64,000 bases of DNA from Bretschneidera sinensis (Eukaryota; Streptophyta; Magnoliopsida; Brassicales; Akaniaceae): the NCBI GenBank assembly GCA_023935145.1, contig CM043705.1, positions 23,657,290-23,721,289 on the forward strand, given 5' to 3'. Numbering within the stretch: the first letter of the stretch is position 1; the number at the start of each line of letters is the position of its first letter. Positions 20,728 to 32,740 of the stretch are shown here, piece after piece. Both the position numbers and the translations under genes were made by a program. The notes beneath the pieces are model-generated. The model saw only the letters and a list, made by a program, of their open reading frames with translations, was not told where the DNA came from and searched no databases.

Positions 20728-22383
20728 ATGGCTGGTCATGGTCGTCGTGGTCAAGCTATTCCAATAGCAGCTCCAGAAGCACCACCGCAAGGAGATCTGC
20801 GAGATATCGAGATGGAAGCCTTGAGGAGACAAGTGCAGCAACTCGAACAATGCCTAGAGCGTTATGGAACTTCTGAACATGGTGCCCCTCATCATGGCTC
20901 AGACGTTGAAGTTTCCAGCAATGATGGAGACGAAGTTAATCCTTTTCACCAAGCTCGTGGTCATGCCTCAAGTGACAGCACACCACCTCACCCCCGTGAG
21001 CTAAGAAATCATGTTTTTCGACATGATTATGATGTCAAGGTGGACATTCCAGAATTTGAGGGAAGGATGCAACCAGATGATTTCATTGATTGGCTTACTA
21101 CCGTTAAGCGAATCTTTGATTTCAAAGATGTTCCAGAAAATCGTAAAGTGAAAGTTGTTGCCATCAAGCTAAGGAAACATGCTTCAATCTGGTGGGAGAA
21201 TTTGAAGAGGCAGCGAGAACGTGAAGGAAGAGTACGTATTACAACATGGGCAAAGATGATGAGAGAGCTAAAAAGAAAGTATTTACCTGACCACTACAAA
21301 CAAGATGTTTTTATGAATTTTCATAATTTCAAGCAAAGGGAGTTGTCCGTGAAGGAGTATACAGCAAAGTTTGATCATCTAATGATTTGTTGTGAAGTTG
21401 TTAAGCAAGAGGAGCAGATGATAGCCCGGTATCTTGGTGGGTTACGTGTTGAAATCAGTGATGTGGTGCAGCTGCAACCATATTGGACTTATAATGATGT
21501 TTGCAAACTCGCTATGAAGGTGGAGAAGCAACTGAAAGAAAAACGTCGTAATTGTTTTCGATCCTTTATTCAAGATGAAGTTTCTAACCGTGGGAGTGGT
21601 TCCACTTCAAAAACCACGACCATACCCAAGACAACCGCAGCCAAGCAAAGGAATGAAACTACATCAGGTTCAAATCATCCAATCATTTCCAATACAACTC
21701 GAAGGTGCTTCAAATGTCAAGATTTTGGACATATTGCTTCTGATTGTCCAAATCGCAAAATGGTGTCTCTTGTGGAAGAAGACATGGAAATGGAAGGTGA
21801 GCATGATTTTTCACCAGAAACTAATGAACATGTTGCTGTGGAAGAAAAAATTACTTATGCTGATCGAGGGGAGGCTCTTGTGGTTCAAAGAAGCCTCAAC
21901 ATAACCTATGTGGAAGATGAATGGTTGCAGAACAATATTTTTCATACTAGATACACTTCTCATGGAAAGGTCTGTAACGTCATCATTGATGGAGGAGGTT
22001 GTGAAAATGTTGTGGCATCAACAATGGTGGAGAAACCGAAGTTAAAAACTGAAGATCATCCGGAACCTTACAAATTCCAGTGGCTTCGCAAAGGCAATGA
22101 AGTGAAGGTAAATAAAAGATGCTTTGTTGAATTTTCCATTGGCAAGAATTATAACGATGCTTTAGTTTGTGTCATAGTGCCTATGGATGCATATCATTTG
22201 TTGCTTGGAAGACCTTGGCAGTATGATAGAAAGACTAAGCATGAAGGTTTCGAAAATACTTATTCTTTTGAGAATGATGGAGTTAAGGTCCTTTTGGTTC
22301 CATTAAAATTGTTCATGTTCCTAAACCTTCTTTTGGGGAGGGAACTAGTTTGTCGACCAGATCTGGGGTTGAGAAAGCATTGA
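20728..22383 (+). CDS. gag-pro: Gag and protease polyprotein, nested element
   Basis: From the Met at 20728 the frame gives about 551 residues; an upstream in-frame extension through the LTR/PBS is unlikely to be translated. The order is: basic/Ala-rich N-terminus with a short coiled coil (EMEALRRQVQQLEQCLE); capsid domain (DVKVDIPEFEGRMQPDDFI, then IKLRKHASIWWENLK); CCHC knuckle CFKCQDFGHIASDC (about 330); and a retropepsin-like protease. At the usual D-T/S-G site the protease reads IIDGGGCENVV, so the catalytic motif is altered (DGG). The region MDAYHLLLGRPW is normal. The frame ends shortly after the protease, where the pol frame starts in another register. Probably not functional as encoded. 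Confidence 0.85.
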   Translation: MAGHGRRGQAIPIAAPEAPPQGDLRDIEMEALRRQVQQLEQCLERYGTSEHGAPHHGSDVEVSSNDGDEVNPFHQARGHASSDSTPPHPRELRNHVFRHDYDVKVDIPEFEGRMQPDDFIDWLTTVKRIFDFKDVPENRKVKVVAIKLRKHASIWWENLKRQREREGRVRITTWAKMMRELKRKYLPDHYKQDVFMNFHNFKQRELSVKEYTAKFDHLMICCEVVKQEEQMIARYLGGLRVEISDVVQLQPYWTYNDVCKLAMKVEKQLKEKRRNCFRSFIQDEVSNRGSGSTSKTTTIPKTTAAKQRNETTSGSNHPIISNTTRRCFKCQDFGHIASDCPNRKMVSLVEEDMEMEGEHDFSPETNEHVAVEEKITYADRGEALVVQRSLNITYVEDEWLQNNIFHTRYTSHGKVCNVIIDGGGCENVVASTMVEKPKLKTEDHPEPYKFQWLRKGNEVKVNKRCFVEFSIGKNYNDALVCVIVPMDAYHLLLGRPWQYDRKTKHEGFENTYSFENDGVKVLLVPLKLFMFLNLLLGRELVCRPDLGLRKH

Positions 22384-23790
22384 TGGAGAATGGTGAAGGC
22401 TTTGCAATTGTGGTAAGGGAAGAGAAAGAACCAACAGAAATTCCCCCTTCTTTGATTCCATTCCTCATGGAATTTAGTGATGTTGTTCCAGAGGAAATTC
22501 CCCATGGCCTTCCACCGATGAGAGATATGCAGCATTACATTGATCTTGTACCAGGATCTGTGTTGCCTAACAAACCAGCCTATCAATTGAACCTTAAGGA
22601 GCATGAAGTATTACAGAGACAAATTGAAGAGTTGATCGAAAAGGGGCTCGTTAGAGAGGGCATAAGTCCTTGTGCTGTTCTGACACTCCTTGTTCCCAAA
22701 AAAGATGGCTCTTGGCGTATGTGCATTGATAGTAGAGCGGTGAATAAGATCACCATCAGATATCGCTTTCCTATTCCGCGATTAGGTGATCTTCTTGACC
22801 AGATTTGTGGAGCTGTTATTTTCTCAAAAATTGATCTTCGCAGCGGTTATCACAAAATCAGAATGAGGTCGGGAGATAAGTGGAAAATAGCATTCAAGAC
22901 TAGAGAGGGGCTGTATGAATGGATGGTGATGCCTTTTGGGCTCTCTAATGCTCCTAGCACTTTTATACGACTGATGAATCATGTGTTTAAGCCTTTCCTT
23001 GGGCTTTTTGTTGTTGTGTATTTCGATGGCATTCTGATTTACAGCAAAACTCAACGAGATCATATGGAACACCTTTATCAAGTGTTTCAAACTCTTCGAA
23101 AAGAGACAGTGCTGATACTTCCAGATTTTGGCAAGCTTTTTGAAGTTGATTGTGATGCGTCCGGAGTGGGAATTGGTGTTATGCTCAGCCAAGAAGGTAA
23201 GCCTATTGCCTTTTTTAGTAAGAAGCTGAATGAGAGTTGTAGGAAGTATTCTACCTATGATAAGGAATTTTATGCTATTATTCGTGCTTTGGATCATTAG
23301 AGTCACTATCTCCTCCCAAATGAGTTTTTGTTGCATTCCGATCATAAAACTATGAAGTATTTGAATAGCCAACAGAAACTTAATAGCTGGCATGCGAGTT
23401 GGGTTGAATTCCTTCAATCTTATTCTTTTTCTATCAAGCATAAATCTGGAAAGTTAAATCAAGTAGGTGACGCATTAAGTAGAAGACATTCTTTGCTTAG
23501 CACTATGGGGGTGCAAGTATTGGGTTCTGAATTGCTCAATGAATTGTACAAGAATGATCCTGACTTTGGAAATGCGTGGGAAAATTGTTCTAAGGCTTCA
23601 TTCAATCCTTTCTTGGTGCAAGAAAGTTTTCTTTTCAAGTTCAACGCATTTGGGAGAATGCTTATAAGATTGAGCTACCTTGTGCTTATGGAGTTTCTAC
23701 AACCTTTAATGTCTCAGATCTTTCTCCTTACTTTGAGGATCAAGAAGACCAAGTGGACTTGGGGGCAAGTCTTCATCAACCGGGGGAGTC
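22350..23790 (+). pseudogene. pol: RT-RNase H remnant with integrase deleted (nested element)
   Basis: RT is readable from EFSDVVPEEIPHGLPPMRD through VPKKDGSWRMCIDSRAVN, KIDLRSGYHKIRM and MPFGLSNAPSTFIRL. The catalytic box reads VVYFDGILIYSK, so the second Asp of YFDD is Gly. After about 23,105 the thumb and connection are missing and the frame jumps to RNase H (LFEVDCDASGVGIGVMLSQ). A stop follows RALDH at 23,300; the frame continues beyond it (LLHSDHKTMKYLNSQQ) to DALSRRHSL. At about 23,640 it jumps to the extreme C-terminus of pol (NAYKIELPCAYGVSTTFNVS, in a shifted frame), so the integrase is absent. Clearly dead. Confidence 0.85.
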
Positions 23791-24610
23791 TGACACAGGT
23801 GTGTCCAACAAACCTTTAACCTAACAAATAAGGCCTCATGAAATGGGTATGTCCAACCTAACATGGGCCTGCCCAACAAAAAATAACAAAATCTCTTATC
23901 AACTAAGCAAGGTGCAAGGTCCAAGCTCAAAGTGAAAGAAGATTCGGATGCAACAGCCTATTAGATTTAGGCCGATCATAACAGGCCTAAACGATCTGCT
24001 TTTTGAGACTTTCTTAAGCCTAAATTGAAGTTCAAGATGTCATCTTTCCAACCCAATAAGTTTCAGCCCATTTGGAGATGTGTGGAAGAAGATATGGCCG
24101 TTTGAATTCTGCTAGTTGGGTCCTCCTGAAATTCCGAGATTGTATTCTTCTTTTGGCCTTTTTCTTGATTCCTTGCATGTTTTAGGGATTGTCTCCTTCC
24201 TTGTTTTAGGGATTGTTTCATTGCATGTTTTATGGATTGTTTGCTTGCATATTTTAGGGATTGTTTGCTTGCATGTTTTATGCCTTGTTTTCTTGCTTGT
24301 CCTAAGCTTAGAGGGTTGTTCTAAGCTCTATAAATACTTGTGTTTGTAAGTTGAAAAATCAGACTTGAGTTTATAAATTGAAATCAGCCTTTGGCTTTTA
24401 GAAGAAAGTTTTCTCCTTCTTGTAATTCTGTATCTCTTTGGTATAATCCTTAGAGTGGTGAATTCCTATAGTTCTGTATCCCTTGTGTTAATCCTTTGGG
24501 TGGTGATATTCTATATCCCTTTGGTGTTATCTCTTGGGTGGTGAACTCCTATCTTTCATTTTGTTGTTTGTTTGTTTAGTTTCCTTCAATTCTATTTAAA
24601 TCCGGTATCA
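23791..24610 (+). repeat. 3' LTR of nested element 4 (820 bp)
   Basis: Same length and termini as the 5' LTR. About a dozen substitutions separate the pair by eye (for example GTGGAAGAAG versus GTGAAAGAAG). A purine-rich tract ending at 23789 precedes it, and TCCTA follows it. Confidence 0.92.
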
Positions 24611-25971
24611 TCCTACCCCTGCAAGAATCATTCCCAGATGAGCAGCTCTTTGGGATTGAGGTAAGTGAGCCTTGGTATGCTGATATTGTGAATTATTTAG
24701 TTACTAGGCAATTTCCTAACACTTTACCTCGTTCTAATAAAGAAAAACTTAAGCATATGGCTAGGCATTACATATGGGATGAACCTTATTTGTGGAAACA
24801 TTGTAGTGATCAAATCATTAGGAGGTGTGTCCCTGAATCTGAGCATAAATCGATACTTGCCTTTTGTCATTCTGAGTCTTGTGGTGGACACTTTGGTGCT
24901 CGTAGGACAGCCCGTAAGGTATTAGATTGTGGTTTTTTCTGGCCTTCTATTTTTAAGGATGCATACTTGTATTGCATGACTTGTGACAGGTGCCAGAGGA
25001 CAGGTAATTTAGGCTCTAGGGATCAGATGCCCATGGCCCATATTATAACTGTTGAGATTTTCGATGTTTGGGGCATTGATTTCATGCGGCCGTTTCCTTC
25101 ATCTAACAGGTTTCTTTACATTCTTTTGGCTGTTGATTATGTGTCTAAGTGGGTGGAGGCTAAAGCCACCAGAACTAATGACTCTAAAGTTGTTGTAGAT
25201 TTCTTGAGATCTAACATATTTGTTAGGTTTGGAATGCCTCGTGTGATTATTAGTGATGGTGGATTACACTTCTGCAACCGTACAATTGAGGCCTTGCTCA
25301 AGAAGTACAAAGTGACTCATAAGGTGGCAACACCTTATCATCCTCAGACGAGTGGACAAGCAGAGGTCTCAAATCGTGAGATTAAGGGGATTTTGGAGAA
25401 GACTGTGGGCCCTACACGCAAGGATTGGAGCAAAAGACTTGATGATGCACTTTGGGCTTATAGGACAGCTTACAAGACGCCAATTAGGATGTCTCCATTC
25501 AGACTTGTCTATGGTAAAGCGTGTCACTTACCAGTTGAGCTTGAGCATAGGGCATGGTGGGCTGTTAAATCTTTCAACATGGACATTGATGAGGCTGGTT
25601 TACATAGAAAACTCCAACTGAATGAACTTGAGGAAATCAGAAACGAGGCATATGATAGTGCATGGATCTACAAGGAGAAAACTAGAGCTTTTCATGATAA
25701 GATGATCCGTGGCAAGGCCTTTGTTGTGGGCCAAAAAGTTCTTCTCTTCCATTCTAGACTTAAACTTTTTCCTGGTAAGTTACGTTCTAGATGGGTGGGT
25801 CCATTCATTGTCACTAATATTTTTCCTCATGGTGCTATGCAGATAAAAAGTGACAAAACTGGAAATGAATTCAAGGTGAATGGTCATCGCTTGAAACCTT
25901 ACTATGAGGCTTTTGAGGAGCATACTGTGGAGGATGTACCCCTCCTAGAGGTGCCACTCACAAAGGACTAA
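24611..25971 (+). pseudogene. pol: Integrase of element 3
   Basis: This frame continues the RNase H frame that was broken at 19838. It contains the HHCC zinc-binding domain ([18 protein letters not shown], then CMTCDRC). The core follows, with Asp in [10 protein letters not shown], Asp in [11 protein letters not shown] and Glu in [11 protein letters not shown], then the C-terminal [18 protein letters not shown] region. It ends at 25971 with [14 protein letters not shown]. All catalytic acids are present. The usual Gly in the FMGPF motif is Arg here (FMRPF). It cannot be expressed as part of pol because the nested element separates it from RT. Confidence 0.88.
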
Positions 25972-27673
25972 AAACGAGGTACAAAGTCTAGGCTGAAAGA
26001 CTGTAAACATTAAAGCGCTGCTTGGGAGGCAACCCAATTCAACCGAAGCTGTGGAAGAGTCATTAACACAGATTTGCATTTTCTTTCTCTCTTCCATTTA
26101 CGTTGGTTACTTTATATGTTATTTGTTTTGTGTGATTTTCGTAAATACCTTACCCATGTTTATATTCTATATTACATGCTTATTCTGATATACATTGAGG
26201 ACAATGTACCATTTAAGTGTGGGAGAGGGATTTACATCTTTTTGAGTCATATCATTGCTTTTTAGGTTTTAGGACCTCTTCCAACTCAATGATGAAACTG
26301 ATTCTTAATGGTTTTTAAAGAGTTTGAGCATACTTTTAAAGATAAAACAAGAAATGGAGTTAATTTGCTTATATTATAGTCATACTTGGAAATTGAAATT
26401 TTGATGCACATTAGCCTTGATTTGAGTAATCTGTTGCCTTAGAGTGAAGCATGGAGACATATTGAATGATACTTGCATAATCCCACAATATTTGTGAGTT
26501 TTTCGAGCCTTATAATTGATTCATTATGCATATCAATTCAAATTCTCTTCTGAGTGCATCTTGTGAATATAATGTTTTCTAGAACTTGCTTTTAAACCAC
26601 TTGAGACGATCGTACATGTTCAGATTTGGAGAAGACGGAGGCAAATTAGGATTTTACCACTATGACTAAATAGCCTTTAACCTGATCATGATTTGACCCC
26701 TAGATAGCATTTTGAGCCTGAATTAGCTTATTTTCTTCATTAACCCACACTCATTTACCCTTACGAACTTAAACACTTTACCTACCATTTTTCCTTGGAA
26801 CTAGGGAGCTTGGATCTTGTTTATATTGATTTGTAATGCGGAGATGGTAGAAAAGCATAAGTGTGGGGGAATTTCATGTGGTTCTAAGGTGGTTGTTTCG
26901 GAAAAAAATAAAAATAAAAAAATAAAAGGTGTAGTAGGAAAAAAAAAAACTGTTGTGATTCAAAGAATATAAGTTCTGAAGAATTGGGAGAATTATGAGT
27001 CTTTAAAGCAAGTTGAAAGCCAAAGTGATTAAATCCACCCTATTGTGATGGAAACGTGGTACTTAATAATGATGATCTATTTATGACGTTATTGAATGCT
27101 TTCTAGTTCTAAGGAAATTTTGTGACATCCTTTCTCTTCTTTCTTATGAAACCTTGACCCTTTAGCCCCATTACAACCCTTTCAAAGACCTCCTGATCCT
27201 TTGATGTTCTGTTTTTGAGGTGGAGAGTGGGTGCACAAGCAAGCCTATGGTTTAAACTGTTTTCACAAGTGATTGAGTAATTAGTATAGCTAGCACCACA
27301 TTTAAATGAGTGAAAACCAGAGTGATGCATTGTGAGAAGTAAAAATTGATACTATTTGTGCATTAACTCGAGGGTGGCATATTACACTTACTCTTGGCTG
27401 ATTATTCACACACACACACACTCAAAGTATGAATGTTATATAATCTTAATAACTCCGTAGCTTGTTTATTTGAGGTAAACTTGTGCTCTCCATACTTTAT
27501 TATGCCATATTACCTAAGGGATCTCTGAGACGTAAGTTGGAAGGATTAGAGTCATTTAATTTGTGTTATGTCATTGTGGTGTCATTTAGTTTATGTTGTT
27601 TCTCTTGAGATTCTACTAAGTTACATACTGTTGTTTTGCTAAGGGACTAGCCAAAGCTAAGTGTGGGGGAATT
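25972..27673 (+). other. 3' untranslated region of element 3 with three polypurine-tract-like motifs
   Basis: This is 1.7 kb between the pol stop and the 3' LTR. Some Athila elements have an envelope-like ORF here; none is visible, and ORFs are under 75 codons. The motif TAAGTGTGGGGGAATTT occurs twice exactly, at 26858-26874 and immediately before the LTR. A related TTAAGTGTGGGAGAGG lies at 26213. A short (CA)6 run lies at about 27,409. Element 1 has lost most of this region. Confidence 0.75.
27657..27673 (+). other. Polypurine tract of element 3
   Basis: The purine-rich AAGTGTGGGGGAA directly precedes the 3' LTR start (TGATAGG at 27674). It is the expected plus-strand primer site. An identical motif 0.8 kb upstream could act as a second priming site. 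Confidence 0.7.
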
Positions 27674-29572
27674 TGATAGGAACACTTTGTGTTACGTTTT
27701 TAATGCTTTTCCTACCCTATTTGGCTTTGTAATTCTCTTAACTTTGTTATTTTGAGCATAGTTTCTTTTCTTAGTATTTAGAAAGCTTGTGAACGTGGGA
27801 ATGGTAAAATAAGGTGCTAAAATGAGTTTTCCTAGTTACTTTAGGAAATCTAAGTGGATTAAGAAAATAGTCTTATCATTCTAAGAAACTTTTCTAATTA
27901 TGGAAACTTTCCTTATCTATTATTTTCTGATTTCTTTATAGGGTTCCACCTTGGAATTATTTGGATGATGTGTCAAAACACAAGAGAATATTGGAGTCCA
28001 TTAGTGACATGGGTATGTCCAACCTAACATGGGCTTGCCCAACAAATGATCACATAATCTCTTGTCAACTAAGCAAGGTGCAAGGTCCAAGCCCAAAGTA
28101 GAGGAAGATTCGGATGCAACAGCCTACTGGATTTTGACCCATCATAACAGGCCCAAACAATATCATTTTTGAGACTTTCTTAGGTTCAAATTGAAGTTCA
28201 TGACGTCTTCTTTCCAGCCCAACAAGTTTCACCTCATTTGGAGATGTGTGAAAGAAGATATGACCGTTTGAATTCTACTAGTTGGGTCCTCCTGAAATTT
28301 CGGGATTGTATTCCTTTTTCTTGCTTTTGGCCATTCCTTGATTCTTTGCATGTTTTAGGGATTGTTTCCTTGCATGTTTTAGGGATTGTTTCCTTGCATG
28401 TTTCATGGCTTGTTTTTAGCATTGTTTTCTTGCTTTTCCTAAGCTTAGAGGGTTGCTCTAAGCTCTATAAATTGGGTGTTTGTAAGCTGAAAGAGATCAT
28501 CTTTTCTCTTGGAACCATCTCTACTCAAAATTCAAGAAGCAAAAGGCTGAAACACTCCACCATTCCATCTCCAATTGTGAGCACATTAGAACTTTTCCAA
28601 AGTGTGTTCTCCTTCATCTATCATCATAGCCGTGAGGTTCATCACCATTAACATCTCAAGCTTCCTTGAGTGTGTTCAAGAAGTGTACCCCTTACGGCTA
28701 TTCTTTTTAATTGTTTCAGCCTTGGATTCTTATGTTAGAGATTATTATTAATTCAATGAGTTAGTTAATTTTCAGATTTATTCTTTAATGTTTTTGAATT
28801 GTTCATGATATGTAGACATATTAATTCATTACATATGTTGAATTTTCAGTTCTTTTATATTGAAAACTTTGATATTGCAAATCATTGAAGCCATAATCGC
28901 ACTTTCGATCACCTAATTGATCTGGAGTACGATTTAAAGTGGTAAAAGCTATGAACAATAGCCAATGTTCTGGAAATTGCATGTTCTTTATCCATGGACT
29001 TTTTCATAGGAATAAGGAACATGTTATTAAATCAAAATTGATTTTGATCTTAATGATTTGTTTAAGTAATTGTAAGGATGCGCTGAGTATTAACTTGATT
29101 GCTTAAACAAAATAACTAGCTGATGGACTTTTCCTAAGCTTAGTGATTATCTAAGAAGGAATTTATAAAGTGCATGATCTCTTTAGGCTTGCACTTTGAT
29201 TCAATTCTGATATGTGATTGAGGCACGAATTCGTTGTCTACATTGAAACAATTTGATTAGTCATTTAACAAACTTGATTTTCTGAATTGTGAGAGAAAAT
29301 GATCAATTGTAAATAATTGTTCTTTAATTTCCTTAGTAAAGTTAGTAAAAGAAAAATCAGATCATGAAAACCCCCTAATCTTGTGTAATGTTAATAGATG
29401 TAGATTTATATTTGTTTATAAACTGCTAATTAAACCAATCAAATCATTTTTTTATTTTTATGACTCTTTAGTATAGAGTACCCGCAATCCCCGGCCAATA
29501 ACGATACCCTACTAATCACTTTACTACAATCTTCTGCAGGGTTTGTTGATAACCGAAATAAACGGTCTATCA
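27674..29572 (+). repeat. 3' LTR of element 3 (1,899 bp)
   Basis: A complete LTR, TGATAGGAAC to GGTCTATCA, followed by the TATCT duplication. It retains the U5 end and the GCAATCCCCGG segment in normal orientation. The inversion at the 5' end of the same element is therefore not shared by both LTRs. Confidence 0.93.
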
Positions 29573-29584
29573 TATCTCGCTTAG

Positions 29585-29689
29585 AGTAACCCAAGAACTA
29601 TTCCTTAGCTACCAACCGAGCTTTGAGACGATCGTAAGGTAAATACTTCACCGAAGTCTAAATACATCCCATCGGAACCCAAGAGCACG

Positions 29690-29690
<1 letters not shown>
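29585..29690 (-). pseudogene. Short Ty1/copia reverse-transcriptase remnant
   Basis: On the minus strand the frame reads KYLPYDRLKARLVAKE. This resembles the copia RT stretch VKYNxDGxVxRYKARLVAKGY, and a GYSKRDM-like continuation follows after a stop. Only about 35 codons survive, with stops. Copia fragments are frequent in plant mitochondrial DNA. Confidence 0.45.

Positions 29691-32740
<3,050 letters not shown>

Larger units (their letters stand above)
19839..24610 (+). mobile_element. Nested Ty3/gypsy retrotransposon with 820-bp LTRs (element 4)
   Basis: The element has identical-length 820-bp LTRs (TGACAC...GGTATCA) and a perfect duplication TCCTA (19834-19838 and 24611-24615). The primer site TGGTATCAGAGC is complementary to initiator tRNA-Met. 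It encodes gag with a CCHC knuckle and protease, then RT and RNase H remnants. A polypurine tract (about CGGGGGAG, 23781) precedes the 3' LTR. Its pol differs from the Athila copies (VPKKDGSWRMCIDSRAVN, KIDLRSGYHKI). Parts of RT/RNase H and nearly all of integrase are deleted. About a dozen differences between its LTRs, counted by eye, suggest recent insertion. No chromodomain is visible. Confidence 0.92.
15938..29572 (+). mobile_element. Athila-type Ty3 retrotransposon (element 3), rearranged and split by a nested element
   Basis: The element has a perfect target duplication TATCT (15933-15937 and 29573-29577), termini TGATAG/CTATCA and 1.9-kb LTRs. The 5' end is abnormal: the LTR breaks off at 17757 and is followed by an inverted U5-PBS piece. 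The internal region then starts within protease, so the leader, gag and part of protease are absent. RT with an intact FMDD box, RNase H and integrase are present, as is the 1.7-kb 3' untranslated region with its polypurine tract. A second Ty3 element (19839-24610) sits between RNase H and integrase. Removing it and one TCCTA copy restores the frame across the site. Confidence 0.93.

Noticed and set aside
22824..23441. 205-codon minus-strand ORF
   Set aside because: It is antisense to the RT/RNase H remnant of the nested element and has no independent motif.
25972..27673. Envelope-like ORF expected in some Athila elements
   Set aside because: No frame longer than about 75 codons exists in this region and none shows a membrane-protein pattern, so no envelope gene is annotated.
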